From NCBI RefSeq assembly GCF_001653235.2, contig NC_035790.1, forward strand, positions 372,001 through 436,000: DNA of 64,000 bases, given 5' to 3'. Positions 62,801 through 64,000 of the stretch are shown here, in pieces. The stretch is from Pochonia chlamydosporia 170 (taxonomy: Eukaryota > Ascomycota > Sordariomycetes > Hypocreales > Clavicipitaceae). Positions within the stretch are counted from its first letter, which is position 1; every line of letters begins with the position of its first letter. The notes under the pieces were generated by a model that saw only the letters and a list, made by a program, of their open reading frames with translations, searched no databases and was not told the origin of the DNA. Both the position numbers and the translations under genes were made by a program.

Positions 62801-64000
62801 AGAGGGCCATGCTCGACCACGGTACCTTTCGGAGTGCCGGTTGAACCAGATGTAAACAGGACATATGCAGCCATGTCAGGCGTGGTAGTAAAATCTGAAT
62901 GAGGATTGGCACCAAACATCGTCAACAGCTCCGTGATCAAGGTCTCCGAAAGGACGACTACGCGTGGTGTGAGACCGACGCACAAATCTGCGGTAGACGA
63001 GGACACGACAGTAACCTCAGCATTGAGCTGTGAAACAAGTGCCTGACGACGACCAACTGGATGGGCAGGATCCAATGGAACAAAGGCTGCGCGGGCCTTC
63101 ATGATACCCAACATTGCTACGATTGACCACTTGGATTTTCTGAAGCATATCGGTATGAAGTCTCCGGCACTCACACCACAGTTCCTCACCAAATAGTGAG
63201 CAAAGTGCATTGAGAGGTTGTCGATTTCACCATATGTCATGTTACCGTCCCATGCATAGATGGCGATCCGCTCGTGTGAGGACGCGGCTTGAACCGATAT
63301 TAGATCATTCAAGCAGTCGTCCGAAGATTCTGGAACAATATGGGCATTGTATGCAATGGCTTGTTGTACATCCCATGCGCTGGTGAGTGAAACGTCGTGG
63401 AGCATGTTGCCAGTTTGTGTGAGTAGCTGCTGCATGACATGTCCAAAATGGTGATACAAGGCAGTTATTTGAGAGTCCAAGATGACTCGGGAGTCATAAA
63501 CTATGTGGAAATTGACAAAGCCATCATGTATATGGATCTGAACCACAAGCGGGTAGTTGAAGTAGCCTTCAGTAACATCATCTAGCATGGGCCCGTCGCC
63601 CACATGGCAGAGCAATGTTGAATCAGCTGCTACAGCAGAATCTATAAGTATTCCAGGGTGAATCACCAGAAGACTAGAAAAGTTGCAGGCCTCGCGAGCG
63701 CTCGCATTTACTCGCGATATGTTTTGCAGCCCAAACTGTTCATGGGGCACCATATCAGATGCCTGCTTCTGAATAGCTTGCAAGAAGTTCTCGACAGTTC
63801 CCTTCCCGTCAAGCAGAATTCGAACGGGAACGGTTGCCACTGCTGGCCCAGCTATACTCTCAAGGCCAGAGACTGCAGCCTGACGGCCCGCGACTGTGGT
63901 TCCGAAGCAGACGTCATCAGTGTCACAGTACCTGGCGAGGATAATGGCCCAGGCTGCTCGCAGGATTGTAGCCTTGGTAAATGTAGATGACGCGTGCGTC
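38515..64000 (-). CDS. Giant multimodular nonribosomal peptide synthetase, 5' part off window (at least 8,494 aa)
   Basis: One intronless frame from the window edge (codon at 63999) to the stop at 38517-38515. It contains the second half of one C domain, then A-T, then seven complete C-A-T modules. All seven whole C domains keep HHxxxDG, all eight T domains keep the phosphopantetheine Ser (GGDS), and A domains keep the FTSGS/TTG-x-PKG loop, YK(S/T)GDL and the A10 Lys. There are no epimerisation, N-methylation, cyclisation, ketosynthase, reductase or thioesterase domains; the protein ends about 40 residues after the last carrier Ser in an acidic tail. The enzyme builds a peptide on carrier-bound thioesters in the cytosol or on vesicles. 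Module pitch is about 3.25-3.30 kb. A GTG at 63840 is not a start: the frame and C-domain homology continue upstream. The product cannot be named from this part alone. Confidence 0.97.
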   Translation of the reverse strand, partial: THASSTFTKATILRAAWAIILARYCDTDDVCFGTTVAGRQAAVSGLESIAGPAVATVPVRILLDGKGTVENFLQAIQKQASDMVPHEQFGLQNISRVNASAREACNFSSLLVIHPGILIDSAVAADSTLLCHVGDGPMLDDVTEGYFNYPLVVQIHIHDGFVNFHIVYDSRVILDSQITALYHHFGHVMQQLLTQTGNMLHDVSLTSAWDVQQAIAYNAHIVPESSDDCLNDLISVQAASSHERIAIYAWDGNMTYGEIDNLSMHFAHYLVRNCGVSAGDFIPICFRKSKWSIVAMLGIMKARAAFVPLDPAHPVGRRQALVSQLNAEVTVVSSSTADLCVGLTPRVVVLSETLITELLTMFGANPHSDFTTTPDMAAYVLFTSGSTGTPKGTVVEHGPLCSSIKAHGKIFGINESSRVLQFSNFVFDMAIAEIFTTLVFGGTVCVPTDSARLENLPEYINQASINTALLTPSFTSTLQPEDVPTLKVIVLGGEAPTRDNLETWCERVTLINGYGPTETCIYSTAHTYHSSEDSPSTIGRGFNNTCWVVDLDNHNRLAPIGCVGELLVQGAALSRGYLNNAEMTGKSFIDHVAWQPQTPGHRLYKTGDLVKFNPDGTIEYLGRKDTQVKLRGQRLELGEIEHTIKTLVPQIEHVIVDVLRRDSHDQVAAFVAFKPGVHSTTEGTITHSSSTLLPMDEELRAEFSSLVEELQNILPRYMVPTIFFPLRKMPFVTAMKIDRKSLQNQVKSLPMDQLSNFSLASRDTIAPTTDMEFQLRELWARVLKLMPEEISKNDNFLQIGGDSISAVQLASMARRHGIRLPVSSIFDDGRLSHVAEAACRIDITNYHDIIAPFSLLHKDRVDPLLNQAKQDCALTGQQLIEDAYPCSPIQEGLMALSVSQPGSYIARHIFKLPASVNITRFKDSWNQTVSQCKNLRTRIVFVDGKSAQVVIQGEAAWDSDGSETLQEVKQLSLSHEMTYGSRLCRFSLAKGSDGEHYFIWTMHHAIFDGWSLGLIRQRLEANYHGRELAISPSYSKFIRFVTEQDQDVCRKFWSRQLQGATRTSFPRARPGQTIAAKDVDQLYRSKMKSIQFCQLKSSSITKATIIRAAWAITLGKYCDTTDVCFGSSVSGRQAPIPELESMVGPVIATIPVRVHLDNEKPIGELLKDIQAQASEMATYEQFGLQNIAKISLEAQDACDFCNLLVVQPAKLLDSVVAADSVMVSIEEGHMASDDLLDRYFNYPLVVQAIVHDEHVEFHTTYNTHVMTSTQIDALCNHFDVVVQQLLVQDEKPLSAISMEGPWDLQQAIERRGDTPKTIDACLHELFERQAKRNPQSVAVQSWDGDFTYAELDQASNRLAHYLVNKRGVATEDLIPVCFEKSRWYMVTILAVNKAGGAWLPLDPSHPKQRHEAILKQTSATLCLASTTNVDLMRDLNLEVVEVSTDLDNCLRESTGGASKISPAVDVSPRNAAYVLFTSGSTGTPKGLVMEHRAVCSSQTAIASRLCITPDSRMLQFAAYVFDLCVGEIFATLISGGCICIPSDDIRLNSLTHFIREKDINFAFLTPSFVRGFEPNDVPSLNCLVLAGETCGKDIIKAWCGRLRLYNGWGPAETCVFSTIHEWKSVDESGATIGRPVGSFCWIADSQDYTQLSPIGCVGEILIQGPTLLREYLSDKEMTEKTLSSALPPWMPHQESTSNIYKSGDLGFFNPDGTIEFVGRKDKQVKIRGLRIELGETEQCIQIAVPDIKQVAVDVYRTSTTECLISYLCFSQDAKIANKNENRNSDDEMFMEMTEELHDKITGLIGQLKVMLPHYMIPAIFIPCRYMPFITSTKLDRNRLRQITATIDQGDMAKYSMVHSEKRPPRTAMEATIQELWALILSKSATSIGRDDSFLQIGGDSLSAIQLVSLAGQRGIKLSVPAVLKDGRLSSVAANATPMRENAVKNIRPFSLLSEELSRDVLYIAREQCGLHNEQAIEDAYPCSALQEGLMALSVTQPGSYIARYVYKLGPTIDVARFKQAWIQTVRFFAILRTHIVFKDGYSAQIVVKDDLGWDGEDSDPLDVVSERTKSFKMTYGSRLCRYSLAADANGHKYFFWTIHHSVFDGWTGTLIRRQLQAFYNESEATLFHPYHLFIKYTMDQDEALEKEYWLDQLHQAKRTEFPPRTILSKSQAALGYQGQSMTARIPFPHSAPSSSVTKANVLRAAWAIVLGRYCDTDDVCFGTTVSGRQAAVPGLESIAGPLVATMPVRVRLNQRQRSAAQFLEDVQRQASDMVPHEQFGLQRISKLSSDIQELCNFSSLLVIQPGRLHDSVTGSDSIFSSVDSTDVSTHQLLDGYFSYPLVVQGVVYDDHADFHAVYDARILSESQIQALSHHLSQAVEQLLMQPETPLAELSIAGPWDLQMANEWKGETPTIIDKCVHDLIQEQAILRPNATAIAAWDKTLTYAELDKASDSLANYLIDRYNVAAGDLIHVCFEKSAWFFVAILAINKAGGAWVPLDPTHPMQRQQSILQQTRAGLALASSSQKSLCQSLGMDVVEVTESFMQNMSQNAPKKPVAHGLSSRNAAYVLFTSGSTGIPKGFVMEHISLSTSQTAIAKRLGLTPDIRVLQFASYVFDLCIGEIFATLISGACLCVPSEDTRLNSLPSFIQAMDINWAFLTPAFVRTLRPETVPSLGLLLLAGEAVTQDILDTWLGKVRLVNGWGPAETCVFSSLHQWSVNQSPLTVGRPVGGFCWIVNPDKPRELAPIGCVGEVVIQSPTTLREYLMDPKKTKESVMNVLPEWAPWRDTTHWNRFYKSGDLAHYNPDGTIKFVSRKDTQIKIRGLRVELSEIEQSIHAALPGVEQVVVDVFETEVAKNLVAYFCFEKEAELSVAPIRSTVYATDDFFMPMTEPLEKELTALLGHLRVKLPRYMIPVMFIPCRQMPFITSTKLDRNKLRELTSTLQSNQLMNYSLSSPTKRPPATDAEAQMQQLWATVLGIQIDLIGRDDSFLQIGGDSIAAIQLVSLARSHGINLSVTSIFNDARLSSVAASAIPIDTSRPFDVQPFSLLPAGREKDLLEQVQQQCHLQSQDEIEDAYPCTPLQEGLMALAAKQPGSYVARLSYSLSKTVDIDRFMRAWGQTISTCANLRTRIAFVDGYTIQVVVKDKVHWDSASHVVEPMIYGSRLCRYSLERVNDNQSYFTLTLHHSIFDGWALDLIMQTLIGIYYGTDIPAHQPYAQFIKYIGEQDMSLAKNYWSEQLDGAQKTAFPHQNAVLGSTTASTKSHKVDKSIMHRIACPESARASSITKATIIRAAWAIVLARYCNTDDVCFATTVSGRHAPVFGLENISGPLVATVPVRVRLQQDVSTEEFLEEIQTQASNMVAYEQFGLQNIAKFGPDAQNACEFSSLLVVQPAKMLQMPGRGQSLLIPKTNKEEDSFDSSLEGYFNYPLVAQGQVHDDHIEFHAVYSSEVLSELQMTALCNQFSNVVRQLFTQRTKPLAQIALAGPWDLQQAHRWNNEVIEKPSTDCLHELISEMAVISPLKQAICAHDGNVTYSELDELSTRLAIYLCDRGIRPGVYVPFCLGKSKWSIIAIIAIMKAGGAFVPLDPAHPVTRRQTLIQQLEAKLIIASPSTSHLCNGIVRDVVVVSDDLVKELPTSLNMGASYHAPSSTDIAYILFTSGTTGTPKGIVVEHGAVCSSLRAHGSIFKLGEASRVLQFSNFVFDMAISEIFAPLVFGGTVCIPTDAERLEDLAGYINKSNVNTALLTPSFASTLRPEDVPGVKTIILGGEAPTQDNLRNWCDSALLINGYGPTETCIYSTLYEYKSRDDSPHNIGKGFNSTCWIVEPENHNRLAPIGCIGELVMQGFALAQGYFKDVGKTKATFLSSVDWLPAADDAKTQRFYKTGDLVRYNRDGTIQYMGRKDTQAKLRGQRLELGEVEHKIKAALASTEHVIVDVVHKGSKDKLAAFITFANMPHTEGIAEPILPMDPEMHCKFSELVATLQKELPLYMVPTLFLPLRKMLFSTSMKIDRLKLRSIADNLTSEQTLAHSLGIKNFLQPTTPMEFRLRDLWATILKIDASTIGKHDSFLQLGGDSISVVQLVSLARRHELGLTVDSIFKDSSLSQMAISAEVINGYIAPSVDPFGLLPADQVDNIKEQILDQCGLTSTQSIEDAYPCSSLQEGLMALSVTQPGSYTAKYIYKLPSDVDLSRFRQAWLQTVLSCVNLRTRIVLINGVAMQTVIKDDLEWDFEAGTTLAEAKKFADGHIMTYGSRLCRYTIAKGLDGHHCFIWTMHHAVFDGWCIGLVRQQLKHNYECTPAPTLQPYNRFIKHIVDMDQSRSQEYWADQLRDTKRASFPPPNVKHDDTDSSIAQVSRRMTSAIPLPASTKPSSITNATVLRATWAVVLGRYSETSDVCFGTTISGRHAAISGLDGMTGPVVATVPVRVRMDPNQSASAFLQAIQDQASEMIAHEQCGLQNIAKLGDEAREACDFSSLLVIQPGRLIESVSSSDSLMMSVEKDQNGEEDDVLEGYFNYPLVVQGMIDDTQVHLDILYDSRVLSANQVEALSNQFRQVALQLLTRDTTLLRDISLAGPWDLQQAMASNTVIPDVIDACVHELVQRQALLQPNALAISAWDGQLTYSQLDSAATRLADHLIRVQGLIEEELVHVCFEKSVWFFTAILAINKAGGAWVPLDPSHPVKRQEVVVKQTGARLALTSKLNAEMCRNLGLTVVEVTKALDEALREPPSTLIGKVSPRAAAYVLFTSGSTGTPKGLVMQHRSVCTSQIAIAKRLGMTTNVRMLQFASYIFDLCIGEIIAPLISGACLCVPSEDTRVSNLVDFIRSQDINWAFLTPAFLRTLRPEDVRSLELLLLAGEPVTQDILDMWFGKVRLINGWGPAETCVFSTLHEWKSSTTESPLTIGRPVGSFCWIVSPDDPTQLAPVGCVGEVIIQGPTLLREYLADPRTTEQLLIDTLPAWAPRQDDANWGRFYKSGDLAAYNSDGSIRFVSRKDTQTKIRGLRVELGEVEHAIRNSLTSAKQVAVDVHRTEVGTSLVTYLVFDSAPGANSGTKDIDCDIFLPLSEEIEPKITSLIGKLSVTLPRYMVPAIFIPCRYLPVITSTKLDRRRLQQATSKLSKEDLAIYSMVNSEKRSPSTVMEVKMQALWASILRIPIETIGLDDSFLRLGGDSITAIKLVTLARQDGISLSVSSIFKDARLSQVAAAASQTGTQTAVAIPPFSLLPAGHQASLLNEARQQCGLDNEAFIEDIYPCTPLQEGLMALALKQPGSYVARFTALLPKGCDVSRFKSALAATVGICWNLRTRIIQSSEGLLQVIIGNDVSSQLSEVRSLDSILDLPVAQVGLGTPLSQYTLFYGKSGTHLIWDIHHSIYDGFALNNMVQILHNFYANNAIVSRPLPFSHYVKYIQETDESATKAYWLAQLEGSSCAHFPAAPAVLSGVREERSLTQVLDLPWHRGTGITTPNLLRAAWALLVARYVDSTDVVFGSTVSGRTAAIHNIQSILGPTIATVPIRVRITSTDTVVQFLNMIQQQANGMIPFESTGLQNISKLGTGARTACDFQNQFLVQPALADSSGDGNELHFTSVNEAMTSDYDVYPLVFQCIMGSQGSITVQASYDMRIITSNQMQRICNQFEHIVSQLITRPDTPISDISLCGPKDVNEIMRWNTERVPQLYQACVHDLIHDRAQHDLDKQAVYAWDGNLTYAELDEFSTCLGYHLRDLGVGPEVMVPICLEKSKWAVVAMLAIMKAGGAFVPIDPLQPLNRRKEIAKAVGAIIAIASPKMASVCASMAEQVVVLSETFITEQQLKTATSLPLIPCEPSLAAYVIFTSGSTGTPKGIVVEQAALCSSLMSHERAYGICSDSRVLQFSSFTFDSCLEEILSTLVYGGTVCIPSDEDRLQRTAEFMTSANVNVAILTPSFANTLKPDEVPTLKTLILGGEALTRDSLQQWFGKVTVINSYGPTEVCIDCASMVFSSIDQSATNIGRSQNATCWIVDPNDHNKLAPIGCIGELLVQGPTLARGYLNDDEKTARSFVDHVDWYAPENTNEQFKFYKTGDLVKYNPDGTIEYVGRKDTQVKLRGQRLELGEIEYHIKTAFRGVDQVAVDLVSCQSQDVLAAFFSFNSENGIRAKQNLEVTGGSNFLLPLDEELTVAIAEVTENLRATLPAYMVPSLFLPLTQMPTMSSMKINRKAFQEIVEKLSPDQLEMFSLSGRDKTQPTTATEFRLRNLWATVLKIRSEEVGKNDSFLKIGGDSISAIQLVSLARQNGMELTITSIFKDSRLSQLAANITAIEQTSFDVAPFSLVPSQIMGEVVATAVEQCNLTGEQDIEDVYPCTPLQEGLMALSIKQPGSYVAKMAYKLSDQTDPRRFRHAWEQTVSHCAALRTRIIFVDGETVQIVVKNDVCWRSNQLSAEPGIGKNGVYGSRLCHYDLANDENGQALFTLAIHHAIFDGWSMDLMMQTLNSFYYGTEVLTLQPYSLFINYILSQNQDAIGQYWTTQLRGAKRTAFPALGSNHNSSDETPKEQAIQSVVQRIPMLDAKNSAVTKATVLRAAWAIILARYCESDDVCFGASISGRHAPVPGVDAIAGPLVATVPIRLQVDSSQTTAEFLQKVQSQSSDMVEHEQFGLQNISKLSTDARDACDFASLLVIQPAQLLQSPSTGVSFLVPTAGNQATTSNSLNGFSNYPLVVQGHVYEEFVELHIIYDSAILHESKATAICHHFDHVVQQLLTNAETSLHQVSVAGKWDLDKAIQWKGEAPEVMDTCFHHLFEKRASLHPHAMAVSSWDGTLTYAELDQAANRFAHLLINKHGVKTEDFIHVCFEKSVWFFVAILAINKAGGAWVPLEPSHPLQRKLGIVRQTGSRLVLTSTTNVHMCQSLELEVVEVSDTQDKVLLLHEPATGEQPPAVNDQSSQNPAYVLFTSGSTGAPKGVVIQHGSVCTSQMAVIKRMGMTSSLRMLQFSAHVFDGCIFETVTTFLSGGCLFVPSEEARLNKLTEFINDNNITWTALTPAFVRTLRPEEVLSLEVLVLGGEAVGRDILEPWFGKVRLINVWGPAEACVISSIHEWKSVTESPLNIGYPLGGFCWIVDPDDHEKLAPAGCVGEVVIQGPTLMREYLSDKIKTARSLITSPPEWMPRHKEKNWGRCYKTGDLAYHNPDGTMNFAGRKDTQVKIRGNRVELGEVEHTIRKSLSGVEQVAVDIHRTENSANLVAYLCFGRQSFLSGGGNASASQDKDQVFMPMTAKMHERMTALASQLNIKLPRYMVPSMFIPCQRMPFITSTKIDRQMLRNLASMLGSEDKAKYSLAGSSKKKPETSMEQEMQRLWAKVLKVPVDSIGRDDSFLQIQGGDSISAIQLVSLARQHGIQLTVASIFKDARLSKVAANATSVDNDEVLTVKPFSLLPAHNQQTIVDQARLQCHLTDENVIQDIYPCTPLQEGLMALAQSQPGSYMSRHTYQLPAHVNWARFKHAWEQTVIKCVNLRTRIVFINGRSFQVVIKDDMHWSCDDHTPLKDAVEASNNVTAAYGSRLWWYTFAKGGDGYNYFVWAMHHSVFDGWSVDLVRQQLYSFYHGKTAPFLHSYSRFIKHVTNVSEEAAKNYWLDQLRGAKRAVYPQHVVQHNKSNTSPGGISRSMIRKVQFNTASGTSITKATVLRAAWAIVLARYCDTNDVCFGATVSGRHADIPGLESMAGPLVATIPIRVKLDPDQTTTDFLQTIQSQTLDMTEYEQYGLQSIAKLSPEAQEACDFSSLLVIQPGQLLEAAGASDSLMIATDTNGESVDEALNGYFNYPLVVQGVIHENHVEFHVIYDSRALVEQEVEFLSNHFDQTVQQLVSSNNVLLNDLTLVGPCDVQQAVEWRGDTPPIVDDCIHSLFQKQAKLRPIAVAISGWDGELTYSELDSMSDILANHLVKDHGVLIEDLIHVCFEKSVWFFVSILAINKAGAAWVPLDPTHPLQRQQAVVQQTAAKLSLTSSLNAKVCSDLGMEVVEVTKTLIQKLSHTTMSTPPVINVTPQNLAYVLFTSGSTGTPKGLMMQHGSVCTSQTAIAKRLGFTPEVRMLQFAAYVFDLCIGEIVATLISGGCLCVPSDNVRLDNLTAFMNEMRVSWAFLTPSFVRTIKPDQVPGLKLLLLAGEAVTQDILDTWLGRGVRLVNGWGPAETCVFSTLHEWSSSSESPLTVGRPVGGYCWIANPKDPLQLAPIGCIGEVVIQGPTLLRQYLADPKKTDELLFTTLPGWCPATGTNNPSWSRFYKSGDLASYNPDGSIRFASRKDTQVKIRGLRVELGEVEHSIRLALPDVKQVAVDIYKTEAGVNLASYLCFTDETVDAREEEQAVSGNGIFMPMTHDLRDRFAMLVGELSVKLPRYMVPTLFIPCRYLPSVTSKLDRKTLRGITSELSSDDVTAYSLVDSEKRAPVTDLEVQVQDLWSEVLGLPTKSIGRDDSFLKIGGDSIKAVQLVLLAREQGLVLSVSSIFEDARLWKMALTAETDLEEDDD
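41831..45120 (-). other. NRPS module 7: C-A-T, pocket DGFAVGVVIK
   Basis: C domain with IHHAIFDGW near 44650, A core near 43215, carrier Ser at 41943-41941. The pocket D-G-F-A-V-G-V-V-I-K resembles, from memory, the bacterial isoleucine code DGFFLGVVYK, so Leu, Ile or Val is likely. Its C domain is most like that of module 4 (shared DL-x-MQTL after the active site). The carrier motif has one extra residue, LQIQGGDSI instead of LQIGGDSI. Confidence 0.82.
45121..48378 (-). other. NRPS module 6: C-A-T, acidic pocket DSESIGSIDK
   Basis: C domain with IHHSIYDGF near 47885, A core near 46495, carrier Ser at 45234-45232. The pocket D-S-E-S-I-G-S-I-D-K has acidic residues at positions 239 and 331. 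It is close to the ornithine code DVGEIGSIDK known from gramicidin S synthetase, so a basic amino acid (Orn, Lys or relative) is the straightforward reading. Its C domain is the most divergent in the protein, including the sequence around the active site. Alternative small substrates cannot be excluded because bacterial codes transfer poorly to fungi. Confidence 0.8.
48379..51651 (-). other. NRPS module 5: C-A-T, pocket DLGALAGVFK
   Basis: C domain with MHHAVFDGW near 51165, A core near 49745, carrier Ser at 48486-48484. The pocket is identical to that of module 3, and the C domain groups with modules 2, 3 and 8 (LVRQQL after the active site). Small aliphatic substrate, possibly Aib or isovaline. 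Confidence 0.84.
51652..54899 (-). other. NRPS module 4: C-A-T, pocket DMSSIGGIYK
   Basis: C domain with LHHSIFDGW near 54440, A core FTSGTTGTPKG near 53010, carrier Ser at 51768-51766. The pocket is nearly the same as in module 1 (DMASVGGIYK), and both A domains share NGYGPTETCIY and KLRGQRLELGE. No confident substrate; it is a different class from the DLG modules. Confidence 0.83.
54900..58189 (-). other. NRPS module 3: C-A-T, pocket DLGALAGVFK
   Basis: C domain with IHHSVFDGW near 57700, A core FTSGSTGIPKG near 56275, carrier Ser at 55011-55009. DLG group with NGWGPAETCVF, as in modules 2, 5 and 8. Small aliphatic substrate, possibly Aib or isovaline. Confidence 0.84.
58190..61479 (-). 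other. NRPS module 2: C-A-T, pocket DLGSVAGVFK
   Basis: C domain with MHHAIFDGW near 60990, A core near 59555, carrier Ser at 58302-58300 (GGDSL rather than GGDSI). DLG pocket group, with C-domain type shared with modules 3, 5 and 8. Confidence 0.84.
61480..64000 (-). other. NRPS module 1 of this window: partial C, A, T, pocket DMASVGGIYK
   Basis: The C domain is cut by the window edge; the HHxxxDG site lies outside and only its C-terminal half (from about TKATILRAAW) is present. A core near 62840, carrier Ser at 61593-61591. The A2 motif reads MKARAAFVPLD where the other modules have KAGGA or KAGAA, so its conserved Gly is replaced by Arg. Pocket class shared with module 4. The numbering of modules here starts at the window edge and is not the enzyme's own numbering. 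Confidence 0.83.

Noticed and set aside
38518..63840. A start codon for the NRPS at 63840
   Set aside because: The codon is GTG, and the frame stays open for 53 further codons to the window edge with clear C-domain sequence (TKATILRAAW, then DVCFGTT). The true start lies outside.

Overview
The window is from a filamentous ascomycete, most likely a member of the Hypocreales (inferred from gene content, not from a marker gene). Most genes have several short introns (about 48-109 nt) with GT-AG ends and a CTAAC branch point close to the acceptor. The gene set is typical of such fungi: sugar-porter and Dal5-type transporters, Zn2Cys6 and bZIP regulators, a PTH11-like membrane protein, a Cys-rich secreted protein and a giant nonribosomal peptide synthetase (NRPS). 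No rRNA, tRNA or CRISPR was found. I built exon models by hand; every complete model gives a whole number of codons.

Layout. 1-8.3 kb: a secreted FAD oxidase cut by the left edge, a sugar transporter, a PhyH dioxygenase, a class I methyltransferase and a PPxY arrestin. 9.5-18.5 kb: a rhodopsin-fold membrane protein, a Dal5-type transporter, an aldehyde dehydrogenase with a GC-AG intron, a degenerate Ras-like GTPase and a 90-residue secreted protein with 12 cysteines. 19.3-31.4 kb looks like a catabolic neighbourhood: sugar transporter, Dal5-type transporter, DapA/KDG-type aldolase, short-chain dehydrogenase (SDR) and a Zn2Cys6 regulator. The SDR gene is broken by an apparently complete and recent 2,419-bp hAT transposon that has an 8-bp target duplication and an intact 688-residue transposase. 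33.2-34.6 kb: a bZIP factor. 34.6-38.5 kb: no recognisable gene.

38.5-64 kb is one intronless NRPS reading frame on the minus strand, open to the right edge (at least 8,494 residues). It holds the second half of one condensation domain followed by eight A-T pairs and seven complete C domains. There are no epimerisation or methylation domains, and nothing follows the last carrier domain. Four modules (2, 3, 5, 8) share one pocket type and one C-domain type, so they look like copies of one ancestral C-A-T unit. Module 6 is an outlier with an acidic pocket. The rest of the enzyme and most of any biosynthetic cluster must lie beyond the right edge.

The two observations most worth a second look are the order of the NRPS pockets, which places the repeated pocket type where Aib/Iva falls in the C-terminal half of efrapeptin-like peptides (from memory, unverified), and the hAT insertion that stops the SDR exactly at the transposon end.
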